From Tubiluchus corallicola (lineage: Eukaryota; Priapulida; Priapulimorpha; Priapulimorphida; Tubiluchidae): a DNA stretch of 48,112 bases. A program made the position numbers and the translations under genes. The notes below the pieces were generated by a model that was given only the letters and a program-made list of their open reading frames with translations, was not told the DNA's origin and made no database searches. The DNA lies in the NCBI GenBank assembly GCA_030141605.1, contig JAQGDQ010001308.1, forward strand, positions 1-48,112, written 5' to 3'. This document shows positions 22,688-33,361 of this stretch, one piece after another (within the stretch, counting starts at the first letter, position 1; each line of letters begins with the position of its first letter).

Positions 22688-23001
22688 TGTAACGGATCCG
22701 GGTTCCAGCGCGGATCCGTCTCAGGATGTACAGAGCGGCATACAAGTTATGAAATATCACAGCAGACGAGAAAAGTTAAAAGATACGGAATGCGAGTGTG
22801 AACTAAACTTAATGTATAACGGGTATCTCCAAAAGAATGACATGTGAACAGACTTTTGTATAAAAATTAGCAAGCCTGCAGCATTCACCTTTACAAACAG
22901 ACGGCCAGGTTGGAATAGTCAAATTCTGTTTGATACAGGTACATTTGCATTACTGGGCTTCTCAACCATACCAGGGGTTAGTCAAAATCTGGCTTCATAA
23001 C
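22688..23001 (+). mobile_element. Possible solo LTR-like insertion
   Basis: A 314-bp block of balanced composition embedded in nearly pure AT-rich repeats, beginning TGTAACGGATCCGGGTTCCA and ending CTTCATAACA. TG at the start and CA at the end, with a compositional jump at both edges, fit a solo LTR. The AT-repeat flanks make any target duplication ambiguous. No internal ORF or second LTR is present. Confidence 0.35.
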
Positions 23002-24640
23002 ACTATAATATAATAATATAAATAATAATAAGCTTAATAAAAATGAAATCACAATAATAACAGTACTAATACTGTAACATAGAAAACAAACAAAAAAAAC
23101 ATTCGCTTATTCCATTATTTAACTATCACCAATTCAGTGAACAATTGACTGACACATTTTTCTTGAATTTATATACAATATCTTAATCATCTGTTTATAT
23201 AAAATGCTGCACTTATCATTTCTCGTATTTGAATTAAAATAATTTAAAGGAAAATTACATACAATTTATATTAATATGTATTTATATAAATGTTCATATA
23301 CAAATGTCTATACAAATTCCACTGTTATTTTAATTTCCAGCCACACAGTTCATAAATTATAAGTAGTAAATGTCGTTGAAATAAAATAAAATCATTATAA
23401 AATGATAAATATTATACGTGGATTTAAAAAAATAGAATCATTATAATTACACACAATTATAAAACATTAAAAGACATTGCATTATATCCTATATCAGAAA
23501 CAGCATGCTCCAATCTCCCTACTCTAACCACAGTGCCATCTTTCTCCGCATCGATTATACTGTCACATGAATACTCGCACAAGTGTAGATTAGCATATTA
23601 AACAGATTTGAGGCTGTTACGTATTTACTTACTGACAGGAGCCAGTAGCATTGTTTTACTCTTGTTAGCTTAACTGTTGGATTAGCTGAATGTATGCGTG
23701 TGCCGTGTGTAATCTTACTCACCAGCATTTACTGACAGATTTGTCATGTAAAGGTCACATTATACATTTAACATTGAACCATTTATACTACCGTTCCAGC
23801 TATAGTAAAAAAAGGTTTCCTAGCCTACAGATATAAGAACTGGTAATAGCTAGTACCATTAAAATTCATATTTTTTAATACACTAACGATTCATATCTTA
23901 GCTTTGCAAAAATTTAACCAATCATCACATTTACTCATCAATAATTCAGTTAAGTACAGAATCATTTTTTATTTATTACAAATAAAAGAAATGCATACGT
24001 TTAGTACAAAAGCAGGAATTACACACACTAAAACAAATGTAGCAGTAACACACAAACAAAACATTTAGTATGGAAACACTGTATACAGCACTATATAAAG
24101 ATATCTATATTAACTTCTTATAACCTCTTGCTTTATCTTAGCTTTCAAAAAATCAAACTTTAGTATTACCTCTTTTAATAAATAATTCTGTAGTACAAAT
24201 TAATTTTTCTATAATATTAGCATTATACTTTTTGTCATGCTGTTTTAAATTGCACATATAAATGCAAAAGAAATTAGTTTATTATCTCACTCATGGTGGG
24301 TAGCACTAATACTACATTTTATTTACTTATTTATTTATAATGTTTACTGGTACTCTCACACGATACAGCAAATACACAAAAAACAACACATGATGAGAAT
24401 TATGGTATGAATTATTTCAAGTTCTACACAGATAAGGAAAAAAGTACAATTTGTTAAAGAAGAGTAAAGAAAAATAATAAAGAAAAACCATAGAAACAAT
24501 TTATGCTTTATATTCGGGAAGTTTAGTTAATTTTCCAAAAACTGCTTTCACTTTATGCAGTAAATAAAAAAAATCTCACTTCCCCCATTTCTCATTCACA
24601 GCCATGTTGAGCAATGATTCAAATTTGATATTATTTACTT
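23002..24640. other. AT-rich DNA without genes
   Basis: Long AT-rich stretch with short runs of ATT and AAT triplets. No open frame above background, no large inverted repeat and no recognisable promoter cluster. Confidence 0.5.
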
Positions 24641-24706
24641 ATGTTCTATTGACAGACATTCAGAAGAAGAATATTTAAAATAACCATCCCTCGCCCGTGT
24701 GAATAC

Positions 24707-24817
24707 CTGCAGTTTCCTGTATAACGCTTCGGGTACATCCCGGTAATTTTGATCTTCGGCAACTTCAAACGTCCCGGCTCGCTTGTCGAAAACTTTATCC
24801 GCAGGTTTAGGAAACAT
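24707..24817 (-). CDS. Candidate coding exon, unrecognised protein
   Basis: On the minus strand an ATG with G at -3 opens a frame reading Met-Phe-Pro-Lys-Pro-Ala-Asp-Lys-Val-Phe-Asp, then Ala-Gly-Thr-Phe-Glu-Val and Pro-Glu-Ala-Leu-Tyr-Arg-Lys-Leu-Gln. It ends at CTGCAG followed by GTATTC, a usable splice donor. Composition and CpG density change sharply compared with the AT-rich flanks, and the residue mix (acidic, basic, hydrophobic in balance) looks like a real globular protein. No polypyrimidine tract precedes it, so it would be a first coding exon. Without splicing the frame runs on to 24635 for a total of about 60 residues. I do not recognise the family and no downstream exon is identified. 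Confidence 0.3.
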
Positions 24818-24820
24818 CAC

Positions 24821-25444
24821 TGCTCACGTAGATCGCTAATTGTGTTTTTGAGTTTGTTTGATTTATAGCTTGACTCTCATCATTCTTGCCACCATGACGG
24901 GCCTCTCCGTAAGCGTGTATTTGTCCTTTAACAATCCGTGTAATTACTTAAAGCTACAAGGTTTCAAGGGGCATTATTTAGTTTCACTATTAAAATACAC
25001 ACAAACACTTAACTCTCACACTACGTAACGTATACAAGTAGCAATATTTTCAATAAACTTTATTACTTTATTGCACACCGGCCGGGATGCTTATGCAGCT
25101 CAGTGGCCACTCATGAATTGATGTTGAGTATTTATTTTTGCAGTCACTTCATACCAAGTAAATGGTTTAAAAGCTTAAAGTTGTGAGTACCCTTAACACA
25201 GGCCCTGAGTTCCACTAAAACTACTGTAGGCTTCTGACAAGGTGCTATGATTTAAAAACAGCTTATAAACTGTTGATATGAGTCATTTTCTGCATATCAT
25301 ACAATAGATGACAGCGTATTTAGTGGTATTATGTAAAATAAATAAAATTATCGTATAAGTAGATATGGCTTTTATCATTATATTGCACATTAATTGTTAT
25401 ATTTGCTTTCGTTATCATTTTACGTATCTTATGGCCTTTACTTA
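24821..25444. other. Spacer; possible start context on plus strand
   Basis: GCCACCATGACGG at 24887-24899 is a perfect Kozak context on the plus strand, with a donor-like CTCTCC/GTAAGC 17 bp later. Without a recognisable product this is only noted. The rest is AT-rich. Confidence 0.3.
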
Positions 25445-26640
25445 TCTTATCTGTATAATCTGTATAATCTGTATACAATAATCTGTATTGTTATCTTGTG
25501 AGAAATACAGCTGTATATTGATGGTTTTAGTTTTTCCCGTCCAAATATGTTTTCTGTTTATATTATTGTTACCTGGTGAGAATTACAGCTGTTTATTGAT
25601 TACTTTGTCCTTGTTTTATTTTTTTCCACCCAAATTTGGTTCCTGTTTCTCTTTTGTACATTTCAAATACATTTCAAAAAGAAACTCACATTTTGTAATT
25701 ACTCCGGATTATAAATTGCATTTACATATGAAACAGTGTTACATCGATAGCTGTGCTATTTACTTAAGGCATAATTTCCTTTTTTGATGCATGGGGGAAA
25801 CTTAGTAGTGCAAGATATAGATATTTTTAGAAAATGTGTAGATTTCATAAAATTAATGCAATACTGCTGTTTCAATAATTTTTAATCTTTCTTTGAAATC
25901 TGCATCCTTAAATCCATTCCTGTTCAAAAGAGAAACAGGAACCATTTTTGGGTGCAAGAAAATAAAACAAGAATAAAATAATCAATAAACAGCTGTAATT
26001 CTCACTAGGTAACAATACATATAAACAGAAAACATTTGGACTTGAAAAAATAAAACAACCAATATATAGCTGTATTTCTGACAAGATAACAATACATATT
26101 ATTGTATACAGATTATATACAGGTTATACAGATAACAAGACAATATAGATAAACACAAACCACATTTGGATTGGAAAAAATAAAAAATAATCAGTAAATA
26201 GCTCTATTTCTCACTGGATACCAATACACATAAACACGAAACACATTTGGATTGGAAAAAATAAAAAGATAATCAGTAAATAGCTCTATTTCTCACTGGA
26301 TACCAATACACATAAACACGAAACACATTTGGATTGGAAAAAAATAAAAAGATAATCAGTAAATAGCTCTATTTCTCACTGGATACCAATACACATAAAC
26401 ACGAAACACATTTGGATTGGAAAAAAATAGAAAGATAATCAGTAAATAGCTCTATTTCTCACTGGATACCAATACACATAAACACGAAACACATTTGGAT
26501 TGGAAAAAAATAGAAAGATAATCAGTAAATAGCTCTATTTCTCACTGGATACCAATACACATAAACACGAAACACATTTGGATTGGAAAAAATAAAATAT
26601 AATCAGTAAATAGCTCCATTTCTCACTGGATGAAAATACA
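25445..26640. mobile_element. Foldback element E with tandemly repeated arms
   Basis: The left arm (about 25448-25665) contains two diverged inverted units (GAGAAATACAGCTGTATATT and GAGAATTACAGCTGTTTATT). The right arm begins at about 25925 with their complements (CAATAAACAGCTGTAATTCT and AATATATAGCTGTATTTCTG) and then expands into about six more ordered copies of an 82- to 83-bp unit (AATAGCTCTATTTCTCACTG, AACACATTTGGATTGGAAAA). The outer sequence CTGTATACAATAATCTGTAT on the left matches its complement near 26090-26115. Long inverted arms built from tandem units are the hallmark of classical foldback transposons. There is no transposase. A 99-codon frame at 25488-25787 across the left arm is an artefact. 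Confidence 0.7.
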
Positions 26641-28523
26641 TAAATGCTTTGTTGGGTTGTTGGTAATTTACAATGCATTCTCGATTAAAAATAAAAACGT
26701 TGAACAATTTGCTGCATTATAATAGAAAGTAAACAAATCTTTAAGTAGATGACTGTTTACAATCCTTGATTAGTTTAACGCTCAGTCAGCTCTATGTAAT
26801 CCAAAGTATTTAAAATATTTTGTTCTACCTGTGCATGCAGTTTCCACATCTGTGTTAGGATGTAACTTCAACAAACAATTTAAGGCCGTATTTGTACATA
26901 CTCCACGTACGAGGCTGATGAATGACTCCCCTGGATTATCTCTCAGTCAAAGGTTTTTTTCGTTTGAGTAGCGTCCATGCCGCCGTGACTTTCCACCGGT
27001 GGCCATTGAGTCGTGCGCTTTTGTGTGCTCGCCCCTGTATGCATACCTCATGGGTGGCCCTTTGTGCATGTCATGTCGGAACTATTTCCAATGTCCCACT
27101 GCATGCTGCAAAGGGTTAATTAACTGTCTGCACATGTGTAGGAACTGAATTGTTTGACAAATGCAATTCGGTTTGCTCTTTTAGACACTAGAGTTTATTT
27201 GAATAGGATTCCACTGACCATTGACAATGCCTGTCCGCTTCTGTTACAAATTGTGCACAGAAGAATGGTCACAGCGTGGTGCCTTGAGGAACCACAAGTT
27301 TCGTGTTCTGTGTGTCAAGTTTAAATTCTTTGCATGGCTATCATTGTTTAGTAGGTGTTTAGACTTGCTGACTTCTAGAAAATCGTGGATTCTTTTCCAC
27401 ATACTTTGTAGTGTGAACAATTCTTTGAAGTTTGCCTACATAATACATACTGTGACAAAACTGGACCTATTATTAAAATTTTACCTACATTTTCTTGCAC
27501 GTATGACACTAGAATATAACAAATACAGGCATCATTGTAGCATAACTGTTATTTGCTTAAACTTCCCTCTCTGCTCTTATTAATCAGTTGAACACTATAC
27601 AATCTTTAAATAACATAATATGCATATATTATCATATTTAAAATTATCAAAATAGTAAACGAATATGAAAGCAATATTATAATAATGCAAGTTATAACGA
27701 AAATTATAATAGTTAAGTATGAAAATGTGTTGAAATAATTCTTAATTTTGTAACCTTTTAACAATATATTGTATACAAATGGAAAAATTCACTATTGTGC
27801 TGTAGTACTGTTCAGTAGCTTAACTAAATAAGCTGCTGTGAATAACGTAAAAGGTTACTTAAAAAACTTTGTATATCAGATATCTGTATTTGTAATTGTT
27901 AGTGTGCTAGTATCACTATTAAATATAATTTCTGTGATGTTATACTGAACTTAAACTTTGCATAATTTGTAGTAGAGTCACATTTTCTCTCTTTTGCTGT
28001 TGTTCGTATTTCTTATTCATGAGAATGTCTCTGCTTTTATCCATGCAAGAGTTACAAGCATTAAAATTCATAGGCTTGTTGTGTGCGCGCTGTGCAGGCC
28101 AAAAAAACTGCGGTTATGTTTGGGCAGCGTGAGACCTGGGGCTGTTTTCCTAGCAAATAGAACTGGGTTTACGTTTCTAAATCCAACCATAAGGTGAACA
28201 TTTATATAATTTTCTTACATAACTCTGGGAAACTTTGGCTCAGCCATTTTGCGGCAAGATCACCGCCTGCAGTTTAATATAGGAAAATCAGAAGTAAGAT
28301 GCTTTTCCTTTTACTACCTTTGGTACAGTTCAGAATAGTAAAAGACATCCTGCATCGACAATATGGATTGGTGTGGCTGTACCAGAACCTAACTTGTGGC
28401 TAAGAATAGTCCTGTAAGATCTGATACTCAATTGGCAAAGTTGTTCACTCAACAATCTTCATTGCAATTAGCTACACGAAATGGTTTTACAAGATACGAA
28501 AACGTTTGTTTCAGTTTCTCCTG
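26641..28523. other. Mostly single-copy DNA with a GC-richer island at 26.9-27.3 kb
   Basis: The island is followed by a 119-codon plus-strand frame from the ATG at 27227. Its start has the spacing of a Cys2-His-Cys zinc finger (Cys6, Cys10, His23, Cys29) but then becomes hydrophobic and unstructured. I do not call it a gene. The remainder is AT-rich, with no repeats recognised. Confidence 0.35.
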
Positions 28524-28690
28524 GGTTGGGTGGCTGAGTGGTTTAGATTTCGAATTGCAACAACACGGAGTCTTGAGTTCGATACTAGCGGCTGCCATAC
28601 CCCAGATGTTATTTCTTATTTGTGTGTTGTGTCCTTATGCCTATTGTTGTAAGTGTAAGTCACTAAATAGCCATAGTTCTAATGTTTAAT
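28524..28690 (+). mobile_element. tRNA-derived SINE (Leu/Ser-type head)
   Basis: 28524-28597 resembles a class II tRNA: an A box TGGCTGAGTGGTTTAG, a variable region, and a B box AGTTCGATACT, ending GCTGCCA. The acceptor stem does not pair and the anticodon arm is decayed, so it is a SINE head and not a functional tRNA gene. An AT- and GT-rich body follows. Related heads lie on the minus strand at 45602-45676 and possibly 45801-45845. The 97-codon frame through this element is not a gene. Confidence 0.7.
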
Positions 28691-28709
28691 GAGCTATGGT
28701 GAATAAGTC

Positions 28710-28995
28710 TTGTCTTTGTATTGGGAATTTATGAAATTTACCAAATTATAAAAACACTGTTGTCATAACCAGGAAAATCGGTAACATGGGTAAACTTTGT
28801 CTAGCTGAAACTGTGCACTACTAACGACCAACTAAGCTACATATGTAATCCTTTTGTCTTTGACTTAGGAATTTATGAAATTTACCAAATTATAAAAACA
28901 CTGTTGTCATAACCAGGAAAATCGGTAACATGGGTAAGCTTCGTCTGGGTGAAACTGTGCACTACTAACGACCAACTAGTCCAGATATATAATCC
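28710..28995. repeat. 144-bp tandem duplication next to the SINE
   Basis: Two copies of a 144-bp unit (GGAATTTATGAAATTTACCA at 28724 and 28868, followed by CACTGTTGTCATAACCAGG and CTGTGCACTACTAACGACCA). Identity is above roughly 90 percent by eye. It directly follows the SINE body and may be its duplicated 3' part. Confidence 0.85.
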
Positions 28996-29499
28996 TAATA
29001 GGTTTATCATTTCATTGTACAACGTTGTACAAATTCTCACGGTACAAATAATAAAGGAATTGAGGTTTTCTTATTCACCACGTCTCAGCAGTTGTAGCTG
29101 GCGGGGGTAGTTGGTTAGTTGATGTTGTTTATTTTAGACTGAACAATTTAGGAACGATTGGTTATGCTCTTTTGTACGCTGCCTATTGCGTTCATTAGTG
29201 CTGCTGTCGAATTTGACGGCAATTCGGACGGATGATTGTCCGGGCCATGTTATTCTTTCTGTGAGGACTTTTCACCGGCCACTTGCAGGCTTGTTGAGTG
29301 CAGAGAGATAGCCTTCTGGCAATAGCTTCCCTCGCTGTGGGTTGCCAGGTAAGTGGGCGCCGCCAGGATAGGGTATGGGTAGATGCATTCAACTCTGTTT
29401 GGTCTGCTCCCCCTCTTTTGTAGTTTCACTTATTTGTGAAGGGCAAGAAAAGGGATACCTGAAGTAGGTTTCAGAAAAATCGCTTTAAAAATTATATTA
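28996..29499. other. Single-copy DNA with a consensus splice donor
   Basis: CAGGTAAGTGGG at 29345-29356 is a near-perfect 5' splice site, preceded by CpG-richer sequence with stops in all three plus frames. If used it would end a non-coding exon (5' UTR or lncRNA). No partner acceptor can be assigned. Confidence 0.3.
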
Positions 29500-29990
29500 C
29501 TTTACAGCATTTTTATGCGTATATCGTATTCGCGTTAAAAAGAATTTTGAATGTCCCACAATGCTGTTCCGAAGTCGCCATTACATGACGTCACCTTCGC
29601 AAACGTAAATCAGAGGAAGAAAAGGAAATGTTAAATTATATCCCAAAAAAAATTATATCTCTACTAGCAAAAAACTGCCTATAAAGCATAACTTTAATTT
29701 ATGCTACCGCTGTATGTTTTTTTTCATAAGCTGAATTAGCCGCCATTCACTTGAAAGAGATGACGTAACTGGTGGACTTTGTGACACTTTGTAAACGCGT
29801 TGTAAGTGCACGGTATTTAAACTATTTCACACTTCTCCAGATTTCTAATGTTCACGCAAAAATATCACAAAATTAGGTATCTACTTTTCGTATAAAAACT
29901 TTTGACGGAAGCTGACGTTAAGCTGATTTATTTCGCCGATAAATGACGTCATTGGTGGAAGAATGGTTGTTCAAAATGTGAGCACCCATT
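29500..29990. repeat. Degenerate ~180-bp repeats each carrying a CRE
   Basis: TGACGTCA at 29586, TGACGTAA at 29761 and TGACGTCA at 29944 are spaced 175 and 183 bp apart within similar contexts (AAGCTGAATTAGCCGCCATT versus AAGCTGATTTATTTCGCCG; GACGTAACTGGTGGA versus GACGTCATTGGTGGA). This indicates a diverged tandem repeat whose most conserved part is the CREB/ATF-type site. Confidence 0.5.
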
Positions 29991-30318
29991 TGAAATGATC
30001 GTGACTTTGAAGTGATTTTGTTAATTACACGAGATGCTTATCGCACTTTTATTACTAGATCCTTCTAACATTTTCACAGGAGATGGCAATAAGCCAAGAA
30101 AACGGTTGCCTTTTCCTTTAATGCAGTCTCACAGGTGTTTGATGTCTGGCTTAATTTCTTTTTGAAGTTTCTGAACATTTTTCTGTTTAAAACTTCCTTT
30201 TGTTCAAAAATTCCTGCAATTTTTTACCATTACAACACTCAGCGGTAGGACCTTCTTAATCGTCAATGTGCACGGTTGTGGCGGCACCGGTATCTCATTT
30301 ACTATTAAGACTAGCTGT

Positions 30319-30510
30319 TTAAGATGAGGCACTAAACCAGCAAACATATCTTAGCCACGTCAGCATGTGAATACATCCTACATCAGCGAGGTGAACAGCC
30401 AGAATCAGGATGGCAAATAGAACCACCCAGAAGGACTTTTGGTCACAGCAATTATCCACCCATCCATTCACTGACCAGCCTTTGCGTTGCTTGTCTAAAG
30501 CACTCGCCAT
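30319..30510 (-). CDS. Candidate small membrane-protein exon, unrecognised
   Basis: A minus-strand ATG with G at both -3 and +4 opens a 63-codon frame starting Met-Ala-Ser-Ala-Leu-Asp-Lys-Gln-Arg-Lys. It includes a hydrophilic segment with Cys-Cys, then a hydrophobic helix (Phe-Trp-Val-Val-Leu-Phe-Ala-Ile-Leu-Ile-Leu-Ala-Val) from about residue 29 to 48. About 190 bp upstream on the same strand is a compact promoter-like cluster. It may be a complete short protein or a first exon. No downstream exon or family match is recognised, so the call is tentative. Confidence 0.25.
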   Translation of the reverse strand: MASALDKQRKGWSVNGWVDNCCDQKSFWVVLFAILILAVHLADVGCIHMLTWLRYVCWFSASS

Positions 30511-30695
30511 GACCACTTGGCTAGTCTATTCTTTCCTTAAGTTGTTCTGTTGTAAATATCGTTATAGCATTTTTGAAAACGTCCGATTTAAAAAAGATCT
30601 CCACTATTGTTTCTTTCGTGATTTTCTCAAGCTTACGCGCGTGTCAATCCATCATAGATGACAACTTCATCCCAGTGTTAGCATACACCCGTTAG

Positions 30696-30724
30696 CCGGA
30701 AGCCATTCTTACCACGTCACGTGA
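30696..30724. promoter_or_regulatory. ETS + E-box promoter-like cluster
   Basis: CCGGAAG (ETS core) at 30696-30702, AGCCATTCTT (YY1-like complement) next to it, and the palindromic TCACGTGA (USF/MITF-type E-box) at 30717-30724 lie within 30 bp. Such combinations mark core promoters of broadly expressed animal genes. It would serve the minus-strand ORF at 30319-30510 or a plus-strand transcript. Confidence 0.35.
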
Positions 30725-31138
30725 CCGAGAAGCCCGGTAGATTTATGGCGAAATCCTCCTGTGTTAATCGGCATTTGTTGAGAGATTACACATGTCCCTG
30801 CAGGCTGGCTGTTGTAAGAGCAACCTGTCTGTCAGTATATTCACCTGTTGTTGAATAATTAGTTCAGAATTTATGAAACAACAAGGTATTGTGGGTAATA
30901 TTCTTTGAATTGAATATATTTTGCCTCATGCGTAAAAGTATATCTCAAATACTTTCCATACAAAGTTATATTACTTTGCATTAAACTTGCCCGTTTAAAA
31001 AACTTATGTAAGATGGCCCTGGCTGGGTCAAACTTCACTGTTTGACTATTCCAGTGTGTACCAAAAACGTCACTGGTTCACCAAAAACATATTATTAATT
31101 CTATTGGTTAGATAAAATAAATTATATTTTTCATTTAG

Positions 31139-31161
31139 TGACGTATGCTGCGCATGCTCAG
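31139..31161 (+). promoter_or_regulatory. CRE + NRF1-like promoter cluster
   Basis: TGACGTAT (CRE variant) at 31139-31146 is followed by TGCGCATGCTCAG (NRF1-like half-palindrome) at 31149-31161. It lies 60-80 bp upstream of an ATG in strong context (AAAATGGCTGC, itself YY1-like) at 31221. The arrangement fits a TATA-less promoter. Confidence 0.35.
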
Positions 31162-31220
31162 GTTATTTTTAAGGTTTATGCAATGTTATCTAAACTTGTT
31201 TCAAACGACTTACCGTCAAA

Positions 31221-31424
31221 ATGGCTGCGTTTAACGATCATCACGGGAGTTTAAATTTACATATTTTATACAGCGTTCCTGTCGACGCAGGCTTTGTATG
31301 CAATAAAATAGCATGTAGGTGGTACAAAAATTATTTGTACATATGCTTCCAGAGAATTTACAGTCCACAGTCAAGCAAAGGTAGGACTGAAGCATTTAAT
31401 TACAACCTTGATCAAAATGAATGA
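31221..31424 (+). CDS. Candidate first coding exon or small ORF, unrecognised
   Basis: The ATG is in near-ideal context (TCAAAATGG) and opens a 67-codon frame starting Met-Ala-Ala-Phe-Asn-Asp-His-His-Gly. It ends in a stop, but a donor AAAG/GTAGGA at 31380/31381 would end an exon after 160 nt in phase 1, the phase needed by the exon at 38959 (joining would create a Gly codon). The upstream CRE and NRF1-like motifs fit a promoter. Against this, the residues show no RNA-binding domain and phase agreement has a one-in-three chance of being accidental. Confidence 0.25.
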   Translation: MAAFNDHHGSLNLHILYSVPVDAGFVCNKIACRWYKNYLYICFQRIYSPQSSKGRTEAFNYNLDQNE

Positions 31425-31471
31425 TTTATTTTAAAAAAATTGCAACTAACTCAGTTTAAATGTAATAATTA

Positions 31472-31790
<319 letters not shown>

Positions 31791-32292
31791 TCATTATTAT
31801 ATTCGACAGTTTTGCATGTGTCTCAGTGAACTGGCAGTTCTTCCACATCTGGAGATGCACTCCTAACTCAAGATTTCATTTAATAACCGGAACTGTGGCT
31901 TAGACAACACTCTGCTGGTTATTGTAGTTGTAGTCATCCCTACTCGACGACTCGCGAGCCTGCCATTGCAGATGTCATTGTTTACCGTTCGCGCTGCAAA
32001 TTGCGACTCATTGTTGCCCGAGCACTCGAGCCATCCTGTCAGCGAGTAGATGGAGTGTGGTCTCGATGGTCCTCCGGAGGAGGCAACAATGGATGATATC
32101 CAGCACGAGTGCATTTCAAGACACCTTGATTGTTTAAATGTTACGTCGTCTTGCTACTCATTAAATCTCCGCTGCTAAGATTAGCGCCTCTAGTGGCGGG
32201 TGCAGTAAACAAAATTAAATCGCTCGACATTTGCAATTGCAGTGGGGTGCGAGTAGAGTCATTTGACAGAGAAATGTTACAATGTTTGCTGG
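31791..32292. other. GC-richer single-copy island
   Basis: Balanced sequence with an 83-codon minus-strand frame (31863-32114) lacking recognisable domains. It may be a regulatory island linked to the E-box/X-box pair just downstream. Confidence 0.3.
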
Positions 32293-32315
32293 TCACGTGA
32301 CGGTTGCCTAGTAAC
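32293..32315. promoter_or_regulatory. E-box plus RFX X-box
   Basis: TCACGTGA at 32293-32300 directly precedes GTTGCCTAGTAAC at 32303-32315, which matches the RFX X-box plan (GTTGCC, spacer, RGYAAC with a one-base spacer). X-boxes are typical of RFX-controlled, often ciliary, genes. The motif match is seen; function is inferred. Confidence 0.35.
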
Positions 32316-32448
32316 GCTTAATATTTTTATAGGAGCATTTTTGCACGATTATCATTCTTTCTAAGAAACGTTTTAAAGATAAGATGACAGTACATAACCA
32401 AAAATTAAGATTTATTCGCCAGAACGAAAGAGAATTTCTTAAAGTTCA

Positions 32449-32710
32449 AAAGTCAAGATCCGAAGATTAAGATGGCTAGGAGATCTTCTAAGATTACCAA
32501 ATGAAGTAACAGTAAGAATCGCCTTAAAGGAAGCCTTAAGACCTTGAAAAAACCACCTGCAAACCAAAAACAACTTGGATATCTGAGATAAATAAAGATG
32601 TTCAACAACTTCAACCAAATCTATCTTTAAAAGTCAACCAAATCTATCTTTAAAAGTAGAAGGATTTACATTGTTAGCTGCAGATGGGAGTGGGTGGAAT
32701 GCTCTAACAA
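32449..32710 (+). mobile_element. LINE 3'-end fragment (reverse transcriptase C-terminus)
   Basis: In frame from 32449: Lys-Val-Lys-Ile-Arg-Arg-Leu-Arg-Trp-Leu-Gly-Asp-Leu-Leu-Arg-Leu-Pro-Asn-Glu, then Leu-Lys-Glu-Ala-Leu-Arg-Pro and a stop. A later segment near 32675-32705 reads Leu-Ala-Ala-Asp-Gly-Ser-Gly-Trp-Asn-Ala-Leu. This is the conserved C-terminal 'RRLRWxGHxxRxP … ALxxxxxx … DRxxW' region of non-LTR reverse transcriptase ORFs, interrupted by stops. It corresponds to the same part of the LINE at 44784-45251 on the other strand. It is a 5'-truncated, dead copy. Confidence 0.75.
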
Positions 32711-32797
32711 ATGTTGATGACTCAGTATCTACAATAGATGGAATGAGATTTTGAAGAAAAATCTTTCTAAATAATAGATTAAAAATTAACTAATGGC

Positions 32798-33136
32798 AGA
32801 CTAGCCAAACTATTGATGACATCACAAACTAACATAATTTTCAACAGCAAAAATATTCCACGAGCGCGTTGCACGTGTTTGCGAAGCGAAAATTGAAGTA
32901 CAGTGTTACTGTAAGATATTCAGTGTGTTGTACTAATACTAGGAAAGTTTTAAGATAAAAATTCAAATTTCACATTTGCCGCAGTGCTCGTGCATGAGAT
33001 GTCGAACGCGTGTAGTTCATCACAAATTAACACTTTTGAACGGAGAGGTACAGCACCTGCTTTTTGCACAATGCGTTTTCGAAATGTAGGCGCTAGTGCC
33101 CGTCTAATTATCGAAAGGCGAAATGCATGTAACAGT
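32798..33136 (-). mobile_element. R1 interspersed repeat, copy 2 (inverted)
   Basis: Reverse complement of the R1 landmarks: AACTATTGATGACATCACAA at the left, TGCACGTGTTTGCGAAGCGA, AAATTCAAATTTCA, and GGCGCTAGTGCCCGTCTAAT at the right. It faces copy 3 across about 225 bp, forming an inverted pair. Confidence 0.8.
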
Positions 33137-33361
33137 GAAGAACTAGTGGCGCGAACGCGAAATTGTGTTTGTGTGGTAATAATTCTTTCACGTAAGTCAA
33201 TTTTGAAAAAAGTAGCATGTTTCCTTTCAATATTTTAAAGAGTAGATTATTTTGACCTACAGTTTAAGATTGGGTCCGGTTTTGCTTTAAATGCTGGATT
33301 CCAGCTCATAGTATTATTAACCTTATAGTATTGTTATTTATCTCAGTTTACATGTGTTCGT

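Noticed and set aside
27227-27583. Zinc-finger gene starting Met-Pro-Val-Arg-Phe-Cys
   Set aside because: Cys and His spacing fits one C2HC finger, but there is only one, followed by AT-driven hydrophobic sequence without further fingers or splice signals; chance cannot be excluded.
28524-28597. Functional tRNA-Leu or tRNA-Ser gene
   Set aside because: The A and B boxes are present but the acceptor stem does not pair and the anticodon arm is degraded; a SINE head is more likely.
28396-28689. 97-codon plus-strand ORF
   Set aside because: It runs through the tRNA-derived SINE head, which explains the sequence better.
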